Below are positions 1-6,373 of a stretch of 6,445 bases of DNA, one piece after another. The stretch spans positions 1 through 6,445 of the forward strand of contig JAPJRA010000225.1 of NCBI GenBank assembly GCA_030824835.1, read 5' to 3'. Below the pieces are notes generated by a model. It was given only the letters and a program-made list of their open reading frames with translations. It was not told the origin of the DNA and did no database searches. Both the position numbers and the translations under genes were made by a program. Source of the stretch: Geminicoccaceae bacterium (lineage in GTDB: Bacteria > Pseudomonadota > Alphaproteobacteria > Geminicoccales > Geminicoccaceae). The stretch's first letter is position 1; the number at the start of each line of letters is the position of its first letter.

Positions 1-5
1 CTGGC

Positions 6-863
6 ATGGTGGTGGCGATCCTGCGGGACTCGCCCACGCTGCTCGTCGAGCCGCTGGTCCGCGCCGCCCTGGCCGAGGACATGGGCCGTGCCGGCGACAT
101 CACGAGCCGGGCGATTTTCCCGGCCGACGCGCGCTGCACCGGCGCCATCGTCGCCCGCGAGCCCGGCACCATTGCCGGCACCGACGCCGCGGCGCTGGCC
201 TTCCGGCTGCTCGATCCCATGGTCGGCGTGAAGATCCATCGGCCCGACGGCAGGACGGTCGAGGCCGGCGACGTGGTGATGCGGATCGACGGGCCGGCCC
301 GCTCCGTGCTCGGCGCCGAGCGCGTGGCGCTGAACCTGCTGTGCCATCTCTCGGGCATCGCCACGGCCACGGCGGAATTGGTGCAGGCGGCCAAGCCCCA
401 CCGGGCCAGGATCACCTGCACGCGCAAGACGACGCCCAACCTGCGGGCGCTGGAGAAGCACGCGGTGCGTGCCGGCGGCGGCGTCAACCACCGCTTCGGC
501 CTCGACGACGGCGTGCTCATCAAGGACAACCATATCGCGGTCGCGGGTGGCGTCCGCGAGGCGATCTCCCGCGTCAAGCGCTCGGTCGGCCACATGGTCA
601 AGGTCGAGGTCGAGGTCGAGGACCTGGTGCAGCTGCGCGAGGCGCTGGCCGCCGGCGTCGACGTGATCATGCTGGACAACATGACGCCGGAGCAGCTGCG
701 TGAGGCCGTCCAGGAGATCGACGGGCGCGCGATCACCGAGGCCTCCGGGCGGATCACCATCGAGACGGTCCAGGCGGTGGCGGCGAGCGGAGTCGATCTG
801 ATCTCCGTGGGCTGGATCACCCACAGCGCGCCGATCCTCGATCTGGGGCTGGACGTGGAGTAG
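6..863 (+). CDS. nadC: Nicotinate-nucleotide pyrophosphorylase (carboxylating), quinolinate phosphoribosyltransferase
   Basis: This enzyme converts quinolinate and PRPP to nicotinate mononucleotide, CO2 and pyrophosphate in de novo NAD synthesis in the cytoplasm. The 285-residue product has normal family length. The N-terminal half (about 1-115) ends in the ERVALN segment, with R106. The barrel domain carries the family signature at about 138-177: T139-R140-K141-T142, then GGG at 157-159, N161-H162-R163, and L171-I172-K173-D174-N175-H176. E202 in VEVE, D224 in MLDN and the SGRI loop (247-250) match the expected substrate-binding positions. The ATG at 6 is accepted because the residues after it fit a typical NadC N-terminus. 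Only five bases lie upstream and none is a stop, so a start outside the window is possible. It converges with the flavin oxidoreductase gene, with three bases between the stops. Any nadA or nadB partner would lie to the left, unseen. The family assignment is very secure. Confidence 0.97.
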   Translation: MVVAILRDSPTLLVEPLVRAALAEDMGRAGDITSRAIFPADARCTGAIVAREPGTIAGTDAAALAFRLLDPMVGVKIHRPDGRTVEAGDVVMRIDGPARSVLGAERVALNLLCHLSGIATATAELVQAAKPHRARITCTRKTTPNLRALEKHAVRAGGGVNHRFGLDDGVLIKDNHIAVAGGVREAISRVKRSVGHMVKVEVEVEDLVQLREALAAGVDVIMLDNMTPEQLREAVQEIDGRAITEASGRITIETVQAVAASGVDLISVGWITHSAPILDLGLDVE

Positions 864-866
864 CGC

Positions 867-2477
867 TCAGCCGTCCTCGAGGATCATCGCCGCCCCCTTC
901 TCGGCCACCATCATCGTCGCGGCGTTGGTGTTGCCGGTGGTCACCGTGGGGAAGATCGACGCGTCGACCACCCGCAGCCCGCTCAGGCCATGCACCCGCA
1001 GGCGGTCGTCGACGACGCTGGCCCGGGCGTCCGGCCCCATCGCGCACGACCCGCACAGATGGTAGATCGAGCCCGACTGCTCCCGGAAATACTGCAGGCA
1101 ATCCGCGTCGCTGGCGCAGCCGGGGCCGGGGCTCACCTCCTCGACGGTGATCTCCCGCAGCGCCGGCGCCGTGGCCAGGTGCCGGACCAGCCGGCTGCCC
1201 TGGATGACCTCGTCGACGTCCTTCTGTGTCGACAGATAGTTGGGCATGATCCGGGGTGCGTCCTGCACCCTGGCCGACGCGATCTCGACCCTGCCGCGGC
1301 TGGTCGGGCGCGTCGGGTTGAAGGCGATCAGGTAGCCGGAATAGGGCTCGGGCGTCAGCCTGGCCCGGCTGCTCTTGGGGATGCGGTAGGACAGCGGGTT
1401 GAAGTAGAGCTGGATGTTGGCGCGCGGCTCGTCCGGGCTGCCGCGGAAGAAGCCACCGGCCTGATTGACACTCAAGGAGAACGGGCCCGTACCCCGCAGC
1501 ACATACTGCAGTCCATGCCAGAACTGGCTGACTGGTGACCGGAACTGGTCGTTCAGCGTCTTGACGTTGGCCTTGTAGTAATAGCTGACGCAGAGATGAT
1601 CCTGCAGATTTCGACCAACCGCGGGCGAATGGTGGATGACTTCCAGGCCATGCTCGCCGAGCAGCGCGCCGTCGGCCACGCCCGACAGCTGCAGCAGCTT
1701 GGGCGAATCGACGGCCCCCGCCGCCAGGACGATCTCGGCCCGGGCGCGGAAGACCTTGCTCTGCCCATGCTGCACCACCTGCACGGCGGTGGCACGCCGG
1801 TCGGCGTCGATCAGCACCTTCTCCGCTACGGCATGATGCTCGACCGTCAGGTTCGAGCGGTGCAGGGCCGGGTGCAGATAGGCGAAGCTGCTGGAGCAGC
1901 GCCGCCCGTCGCGGGTGTTGATGTCGTAGATGCCGCCACCATCGACCGAAGCGCCGTTGAAATCGTCGTTGAGCGGATAACCCAGCTCCCGGCAGCCGGC
2001 GAGGAAGCTCCGGCAGATCGGGTGCGCATCCTGCGTCATCGGCGTGATGTGGATGGGGCCGCTGCCGCCGTGATAGTCCGTCTCGCCGGCCGGATGGGTC
2101 TCGAGCTTGCGGAAGTAGGGCAGCACGTCATGGTAGCCCCAACCGCGATTGCCGACGGCGGCCCAGTCGTCGTAGTCGGTCGCCGGCCCGCGCAGGTAGA
2201 TCATGGCGTTGATCGAGCCGGAGCCGCCCTGGACCTTGCCGCGCGGGCAATAGATCCTGCGATCGCCCAGCGCCTTTTCGGGCTCGCTGTAGTACATCCA
2301 ATTATAGGCTTTATTATAGTAGGTCTTGGCAAACCCGATCGGGATCTTGAACCAGAACGAGCTGTCCTTGCCGCCGGCCTCGAGCAGCAGCACCGTATGG
2401 CGGCCCGATTCGCTCAGCCGGCTGGCCAGGATGCAGCCGGCGGAGCCGGCGCCGACGACGATGTAGTCGTACTCCAC
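867..2477 (-). CDS. GMC-family FAD-dependent oxidoreductase (choline dehydrogenase-like)
   Basis: A 536-residue flavoprotein that would oxidise an alcohol group, with FAD as cofactor. Seen: the dinucleotide-binding GxGxxG at 9-14 followed by E33-A-G-G; GMC signature 1 around 79-104 (RGKVQGGSGSIN then YLRGP); GMC signature 2 around 253-267 (AGAVDSPKLLQLSGV); and the C-terminal catalytic region with H473 in YHLCGSCAMG and N516 in TGNTNAATMM. N516 falls where glucose oxidase has its second catalytic His, so this is a His-Asn type enzyme like choline dehydrogenase. There is no signal peptide, so it is probably cytosolic or peripheral at the membrane. The start is GTG, chosen because the Rossmann strand begins at once and a good Shine-Dalgarno lies seven bases upstream. 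It sits 19 bases downstream of the enolase-superfamily gene and is almost certainly co-transcribed with it. The choline label is only the nearest familiar family; the substrate is unknown. Confidence 0.93.
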   Translation of the reverse strand: MEYDYIVVGAGSAGCILASRLSESGRHTVLLLEAGGKDSSFWFKIPIGFAKTYYNKAYNWMYYSEPEKALGDRRIYCPRGKVQGGSGSINAMIYLRGPATDYDDWAAVGNRGWGYHDVLPYFRKLETHPAGETDYHGGSGPIHITPMTQDAHPICRSFLAGCRELGYPLNDDFNGASVDGGGIYDINTRDGRRCSSSFAYLHPALHRSNLTVEHHAVAEKVLIDADRRATAVQVVQHGQSKVFRARAEIVLAAGAVDSPKLLQLSGVADGALLGEHGLEVIHHSPAVGRNLQDHLCVSYYYKANVKTLNDQFRSPVSQFWHGLQYVLRGTGPFSLSVNQAGGFFRGSPDEPRANIQLYFNPLSYRIPKSSRARLTPEPYSGYLIAFNPTRPTSRGRVEIASARVQDAPRIMPNYLSTQKDVDEVIQGSRLVRHLATAPALREITVEEVSPGPGCASDADCLQYFREQSGSIYHLCGSCAMGPDARASVVDDRLRVHGLSGLRVVDASIFPTVTTGNTNAATMMVAEKGAAMILEDG

Positions 2478-2484
2478 GACGGTG

Positions 2485-2491
2485 CTTCCTC
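2485..2491 (-). promoter_or_regulatory. Ribosome binding site of the GMC oxidoreductase gene
   Basis: On the minus strand this reads GAGGAAG, seven bases before the GTG at 2477-2475. It decides the GTG start and shows that the last gene of the cluster is translated independently rather than only by coupling. It lies within the 19-base spacer after the TGA of the upstream gene. Confidence 0.7.
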
Positions 2492-2496
2492 GGCGC

Positions 2497-3714
2497 TCAG
2501 CCCTTGGCCGGCGCGACGTCGCGGATGTCGACCGGCTGCGCCTGCATCTGCAGATGCAGCCGGTCGCCGGTATAGGGCGTGTGCCGCTCGACCACCGCCA
2601 TGTCGAGCTCGACGCCCAGGCCGGGCTCGCGCGACGGGATGAGGTGGCCGTCCTCCCACTGCAGCGGCTTCTTCAGGATCTCGGCATGGAAGCCGCCGAA
2701 GGTCATGATGCTTTCCTGGATCAGGAAGTTAGGCGTGCAGGCGGCGAGCTGGATGCTGGCCGCCGCCCCGATCGGGCCGTTATAGAGGTGCGGTGCGATC
2801 TGCGCCCCGAACACCTCGGCCATGCCGGCGATCTTCTTGGCCTCGAGCAGGCCGCCGACCCGGGCCACGTTCATCTGCAGGATCGAGGCGCCACCGGCGC
2901 GCAGCAGGTCGTAGAACTCGTACTTCGTGGTCAGGCGCTCGCCGGTGGCGATCGGGATGCTCGTCTTGGCGGCGACCTTGCCCATCGCCTCGGGCTGCCC
3001 GGGCGGGATCGGCTCCTCGAACCAGAGCGGATCGAACGGCTCCAGCCGCTGCGCCAGTCGGATCGCGGAGGAGGGCGTCATCTGCCCGTGCGTGCCGAAC
3101 AGCAGGTCGGCCCGGTCGCCCACGGCCTCGCGGATCCGGCGGCAGAAATTCTCGCAGCGGCGCAGCACCGCCAGCGACAGCTGATGGCCGGAATAGGCGG
3201 TGTAGGGGCCGGCCGGATCGAACTTGACCGCGGTGAAGCCCTCCTCGACGTTTCGCGCCGCGCATTCCACGGCGAGATCAACGTCGTTGTAGTCGTACTC
3301 GCCCTGGTCGTTCTGCGGATAGAGGTAGGTGTACGTCCGCAACCGCTCATGCACCAGACCGCCCATCAGCTCGTAGACCGGCTTGCCGGCCGCCTTGCCG
3401 ATGATGTCCCAGCAGGCCATCTCGAGCCCGCTGAGCACGCCCATCATGGTGAGGTCGGGGCGCTGGGTGAAGCCGCTGGAATAGCACTGGCGCCAGAGCC
3501 GCTCGACATGATGCGGGTCGTGCCCCTCGAGGTGGCGCTCGAACACGTCGTCGATGATCGGCACCATGGCCTTGGGATGGAAGGTCGCGGCATAGATCTC
3601 GCCCACGCCCTCGATGCCGCAATCGGTCTTGAGGATGACGAAGATCCAGTACATGCCGCCGATGTGCGGCGGAGGGACCGCCACGACGTGCGAGCTCATC
3701 GAGACGATCTTCAT
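2497..3714 (-). CDS. Mandelate racemase/muconate lactonizing enzyme family protein (enolase superfamily), with altered metal site
   Basis: A 405-residue protein of the enolase superfamily, whose members usually abstract a proton next to a carboxylate (dehydratases, racemases, cycloisomerases). The N-terminal capping domain (about 1-120) ends with MACWDIIGKAAGKPVYELMGG. The barrel shows K164-F-D166, W231-F-E233-E-P, T257-G-E259-R, V286-G-G, A307-P-H309 and E334. Spacing matches mandelate racemase exactly from its first metal ligand to its catalytic His (26, 26, 23 and 27 residues). By that register the first metal ligand Asp is Gly207 (in FGTHGQ) and the Asp of the His-Asp dyad is Asn282, while E233, E259 and H309 are kept. 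The general layout recalls sugar-acid dehydratases such as galactonate dehydratase, and a cycloisomerase role is also possible. No signal peptide is present. The ATG has only a weak ribosome binding site. Family confidence is high; reaction and substrate are unknown. Confidence 0.92.
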   Translation of the reverse strand: MKIVSMSSHVVAVPPPHIGGMYWIFVILKTDCGIEGVGEIYAATFHPKAMVPIIDDVFERHLEGHDPHHVERLWRQCYSSGFTQRPDLTMMGVLSGLEMACWDIIGKAAGKPVYELMGGLVHERLRTYTYLYPQNDQGEYDYNDVDLAVECAARNVEEGFTAVKFDPAGPYTAYSGHQLSLAVLRRCENFCRRIREAVGDRADLLFGTHGQMTPSSAIRLAQRLEPFDPLWFEEPIPPGQPEAMGKVAAKTSIPIATGERLTTKYEFYDLLRAGGASILQMNVARVGGLLEAKKIAGMAEVFGAQIAPHLYNGPIGAAASIQLAACTPNFLIQESIMTFGGFHAEILKKPLQWEDGHLIPSREPGLGVELDMAVVERHTPYTGDRLHLQMQAQPVDIRDVAPAKG

Positions 3715-3746
3715 GACGCCGACACCCCGTTCCTGGTCATCGGCCG

Positions 3747-3780
3747 GAGCTTAGGGGCGGCGCGCCCTCCAAGGAAGCTC
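3747..3780. repeat. Nested inverted repeat in the intergenic gap
   Basis: GAGCTT at 3747-3752 pairs with AAGCTC at 3775-3780, and inside it GGGCG at 3755-3759 pairs with CGCCC at 3763-3767 around a three-base loop. On the minus strand it would form between the nuclease-fold gene and the enolase-superfamily gene. There is no following T-run, so it is not a classical intrinsic terminator. It may act as an mRNA-processing or stability hairpin, or as partial attenuation. Base pairing was found by eye. Confidence 0.4.
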
Positions 3781-3797
3781 GGCACGGCGCGGGAACA

Positions 3798-3814
3798 GGG
3801 ACAGGTGCCGTCCC
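3798..3814. repeat. Short GC-rich hairpin just after the nuclease-fold gene, possibly REP-like
   Basis: GGGAC at 3798-3802 and GTCCC at 3810-3814 form a five-base stem around a seven-base loop, starting ten bases after the stop codon of the nuclease-fold gene on the minus strand. No T-run follows. The surrounding text (GGAACAGGGACAGGTGCC) resembles dispersed palindromic elements seen in many bacterial genomes next to genes, but that likeness is from memory and only one copy is in the window. The gap 3715-3824 holds this hairpin and the nested repeat, and no gene. Confidence 0.35.
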
Positions 3815-3824
3815 ACGTCGCGGA

Positions 3825-4271
3825 TCATTTGCCCCACAAGCCGGCACCAGCCGCTTTGGCGGCTTCGGCAGCCTTGGCGTAACGCTCGAGCGGCGTGTCC
3901 GGTGCCAGCTGCAGCACGCCGCGCGAGAGCAGCACCTCGGCGGGATCCACCTCGTCCGCGGTGCGGCAGTGGCCGAGAAAGTAGCCGTGGCCGAGGCGAC
4001 GCTCCTTGATGCAGGTGACGGCGGCGTCACCCACGATCTCGGCCAGCGCCGCATCGGCCGCATCCGTGCATTGGTCGGTGTTGCCGGCACCGTCCTTGCA
4101 GGCGGCATTCTCGTCCGGTGGCAGCACGCCGGACAGCTTCAGCCGCGTCCCCGCGATCACCAGCATGTCCGGTGCCCGCACCTTGGCGGCACCGACCAGC
4201 TGGTCCTCGGCGGCGTGGGCCGTGCCGAGGGCGATACCCGCCAGCAGGATCGCGATCCCTTTGGCCCTCAC
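3825..4271 (-). CDS. Secreted staphylococcal-nuclease-fold protein, probably catalytically inactive
   Basis: A 148-residue protein with a clear signal peptide (positive start, hydrophobic 5-17, likely cut after A20 in AHA/AED), so it is periplasmic. The mature part follows the thermonuclease pattern: strand plus D35-M-L-V-I at the DGDT position, R43-L-K-L-S-G-V at the RIRLxGID position, L93-G-H-G-Y at the YGR position, and a closing helix (YAKAAEAAKAAGAGLW) typical of the family's end. Aligned by eye to staphylococcal nuclease, D21 is kept as D35, but R35 is K45, D40 is L50, E43 is D53 and R87 is not Arg, so nuclease activity is unlikely. Four cysteines (58, 68, 87, 102) could form two disulfides. 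The start is GTG, overlapping the cytochrome stop as GTGA, which suggests translational coupling. An accessory role for the PQQ enzyme or cytochrome is inference from position only. Confidence 0.8.
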   Translation of the reverse strand: MRAKGIAILLAGIALGTAHAAEDQLVGAAKVRAPDMLVIAGTRLKLSGVLPPDENAACKDGAGNTDQCTDAADAALAEIVGDAAVTCIKERRLGHGYFLGHCRTADEVDPAEVLLSRGVLQLAPDTPLERYAKAAEAAKAAGAGLWGK

Positions 4272-4630
4272 TCGTAGTGGTCCGTCGAGCGAACATAGGC
4301 GTTCACCTCCCAGACCTCGTCGGGCGATAGTTGCAGACCGAATGCGGGCATCGATGCTCCCTTGCGGCCGTTGATGACCGTCATCAAGAACTTCTCGTCG
4401 GACAGGGTCGTGGCGAACAGGTTCGGCCCCCGCCCGCCTTGGCTCAGGTGGCAGATGTAGCAGCGCTGGCGATAGGTCTTGCGGCCGGCGTCGATGGCCG
4501 CCGGGTCTCCCAGGACGGGGTTGACCATGCCCTCCTCCGCCAGGACCGGAAGCATGGCACCCGCCGCCAGCGTCAAGGTCAGCGCGGCCACCGCAAGGCC
4601 GCGCCGATGGTGGAGACTATTGCTTGCCAT
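4268..4630 (-). CDS. Small secreted mono-haem cytochrome c, probable electron acceptor of the PQQ dehydrogenase
   Basis: A 120-residue class I-type cytochrome c. The N-terminus has HHRR then a hydrophobic stretch (11-30) ending VLA/EEG, a good Sec signal cut after about residue 31. The mature protein is only about 89 residues. The single haem site is C57-Y-I-C60-H61, and M94 in SMPAFG is the likely sixth ligand; the C-terminal helix is DEVWEVNAYVRS. The ATG at 4630 was chosen because the signal peptide begins there; the same frame stays open for 80 more codons upstream, but that part is out-of-frame shadow of the dehydrogenase. The start lies inside the last codons of the dehydrogenase (14-base overlap) and no clear Shine-Dalgarno precedes it, so coupling is likely. 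By analogy with ExaB/PedF-type partners, it should pass electrons from PQQ to a terminal oxidase. It appears smaller than the methanol dehydrogenase cytochromes. Confidence 0.92.
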   Translation of the reverse strand: MASNSLHHRRGLAVAALTLTLAAGAMLPVLAEEGMVNPVLGDPAAIDAGRKTYRQRCYICHLSQGGRGPNLFATTLSDEKFLMTVINGRKGASMPAFGLQLSPDEVWEVNAYVRSTDHYE

Positions 4631-6368
4631 AGATCGGCAGTGCCGTCTCGATGATGGTGGGGTTGAAGCTGGTGGTATCCGCCACCTTGCCGTCGACGGC
4701 GAACACCCAGAGCATGCCGCCCTTGGGGCCCGAGAAGTAGAATCCGGGATCGCCGCCGAGCCCGGACAGGATCGCCACGTACTGCACGCCGTCCAGCTCG
4801 TAGGTGATCGGCGAGGCGTTGATGCCGGAGCCGGTCTGGAACCGCCAGAGCGGCTTGCCGGTCTGGGCATCGACGGCCTGGAAGAACCCGAGCTGGTCGC
4901 CCGTGAACAGCAGACCGCCCTTCGTCGCCAGCACGCCGGCGAACATCGGCAGGGCGCTCGGCAGCTCCCACAGCCATTTCCTGTTGGCGACGTCGAAGGC
5001 CTTCAGGAAGCCGGTATGCTCCTTGTGCCGATACATCTGGTAGTCGACGCCCATGTAGACCTGGCCGGCGTTGTAGACGACGTCCTCGGGCTTCCACGCC
5101 TTCAGCGACATGGCCCAGTCGTTGGTGTTCAGATAGACGATGCCCTTCTCGGGGTTGGCCGCGATCGGAAACCAGTTGGTCCCGCCTTCGAGCCCGGGAA
5201 TCACCGGCTCAACTTTTGGGCCACCGCTTACCGGCCGCATGGCCTCGTTGATGGTCGGCCGCCCCGTGGTGGGATCGAGTCCCGTCGTCCAATTGATCCC
5301 GTCGATGGTCGGGGTCGCAAGGATGAACTCGCCACTTTGACGGTCGATGACGTAGAGAAATCCATTCCGATTTGATTGAACGGCAACTTTTCTGGGCTTC
5401 CCGTCAATCGTGATGTCTAGAAGAGTTGGTGCATTGTTGCCGTCGTAATCCCAGGCATCGTTCGGCGTGTACTGGAAAGCCCATTTGATCTTGCCGGTCT
5501 CGACGTCCATGGCGACCAGCGAGCAGCTCCACTTGTTGTCGCCCTTGCGCAGATCGGAGTTCCAGGGCCCAGGATTACCGGTGCCCCAAAGCAGCGTCTT
5601 GGTCTCGGCGTCATAGGCACCGGTCTGCCAAGTGGAAGCACCGCCGGTCTTCCAGGTATCGCCGGGCCAGGTGTCGTTGCCGGGCTCGCCGGGGCCGGGA
5701 ATGACGAACGTCTTCCACACGGGCTCGCCGGTGGCGGCCTTGAACGCCTGGACGAAGCCACGCACGCCATATTCGGCGCCACCGATGCCGGAGATCACCA
5801 GGTCGCCGACGACCAGCGGCGCTCCAGTCGAAGTATAGGCCTTCTGCCAGTCCTCCAGCTTCTGCTCCCAGGCGACGGAGCCGTCCTTGATGTTCAGCGC
5901 CACCAGCCGCGCATCGAGCGTGCCGACGAAGACATGATCGCCCTGGATCGCCAGGCCACGGTTGACCGGCCCGCAGCACAGCACCGCCTCGACGCCGTCC
6001 TCGTACTTGGGCTCCCAGTACCATCGGACCGTGCCGGTACGGGCATCGAGGGCGAAGACCCGCGAGTAATCACCGGTGAAGTAGAGCGTGCCGTCATGAA
6101 AGAGTGGAGTCGCCTCCAATCCAGCAAACTTACCGCCCGTCGAATAAGCAAACACGGGCTTCAATTGAGAGACGTTTTCCGGCGTGATTTGAGAAAGCGG
6201 ACTGTACCGGTTGTTACGATAGTCGCGGCCATACATCAGCCATTCGCCGGCATTGCCTTGCGCCTCGAGCAGGCTTTGCGCCGTCACCTCGGTAGCTTGC
6301 CCGGTTCCGGCGAGCGCCGAGACCGCAAGCGCGGCGCTCAGCGCCAATGTAGAAAGTCGAAGATTCAT
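4617..6368 (-). CDS. PQQ-dependent alcohol dehydrogenase with lanthanide-type Asp-Tyr-Asp active-site signature
   Basis: A 583-residue periplasmic quinoprotein of the methanol/ethanol dehydrogenase family that would oxidise an alcohol and pass electrons to cytochrome c. The signal peptide is residues 1 to about 26 (MNLRLSTLAL then SAALAVSALAG). The eight-bladed propeller is marked by repeated TGxxxW docking motifs (for example 111-116, 213-218, 291-296, 503-508). Active site: adjacent C131-C132 (the disulfide ring over PQQ), E199 in GAEYGVRGF, N265 in GTGNPGPW, catalytic D307 in AWDYDG, and R334 in SNRNG. D309, two residues after the catalytic Asp, is the extra ligand seen in lanthanide enzymes such as XoxF and PedH; calcium enzymes have another residue there. 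The frame is open to 6407, but the ATG at 6368 has an ideal ribosome binding site and gives a clean signal peptide. The scaffold (PGPGEPG, TPNDAWDYDGNN) looks more like ethanol-type than XoxF enzymes. The substrate is unknown. Confidence 0.96.
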   Translation of the reverse strand: MNLRLSTLALSAALAVSALAGTGQATEVTAQSLLEAQGNAGEWLMYGRDYRNNRYSPLSQITPENVSQLKPVFAYSTGGKFAGLEATPLFHDGTLYFTGDYSRVFALDARTGTVRWYWEPKYEDGVEAVLCCGPVNRGLAIQGDHVFVGTLDARLVALNIKDGSVAWEQKLEDWQKAYTSTGAPLVVGDLVISGIGGAEYGVRGFVQAFKAATGEPVWKTFVIPGPGEPGNDTWPGDTWKTGGASTWQTGAYDAETKTLLWGTGNPGPWNSDLRKGDNKWSCSLVAMDVETGKIKWAFQYTPNDAWDYDGNNAPTLLDITIDGKPRKVAVQSNRNGFLYVIDRQSGEFILATPTIDGINWTTGLDPTTGRPTINEAMRPVSGGPKVEPVIPGLEGGTNWFPIAANPEKGIVYLNTNDWAMSLKAWKPEDVVYNAGQVYMGVDYQMYRHKEHTGFLKAFDVANRKWLWELPSALPMFAGVLATKGGLLFTGDQLGFFQAVDAQTGKPLWRFQTGSGINASPITYELDGVQYVAILSGLGGDPGFYFSGPKGGMLWVFAVDGKVADTTSFNPTIIETALPIYGKQ

Positions 6369-6373
6369 TGACG

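Noticed and set aside
602..619. Three tandem GGTCGA units in nadC
   Set aside because: They encode the VEVEVE strand, a normal conserved NadC segment with E202; this is codon repetition, not a functional DNA repeat.
847..872. Possible GGCTG/CAGCC hairpin at the nadC-GMC junction
   Set aside because: A five-base stem with a sixteen-base loop and no T-run on either strand is too weak to call a terminator.
2298..2324. Run of A/T-ending codons in the GMC gene
   Set aside because: The segment codes for several Tyr, Asn and Lys residues (YYNKAYNW), which need A/T-rich codons; it is short and lies in a conserved part of the protein.
1596..2642. Plus-strand open frame (348 codons) opposite the GMC gene
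   Set aside because: It is a low-complexity shadow crossing the boundary of two real minus-strand genes, with no ribosome binding site or family motif.
2482..3882. Long plus-strand open frame (466 codons) opposite the enolase-superfamily gene
   Set aside because: It is antisense to a gene with clear family motifs. Its translation is rich in Arg, Ala, Gly and His without recognisable domains, the usual result of strong GC bias in the sense gene.
4631..4870. Eighty-codon N-terminal extension of the cytochrome c frame
   Set aside because: It lies inside the dehydrogenase coding region, is Arg/Pro/Ser-rich like other out-of-frame translations, and would bury the evident signal peptide.
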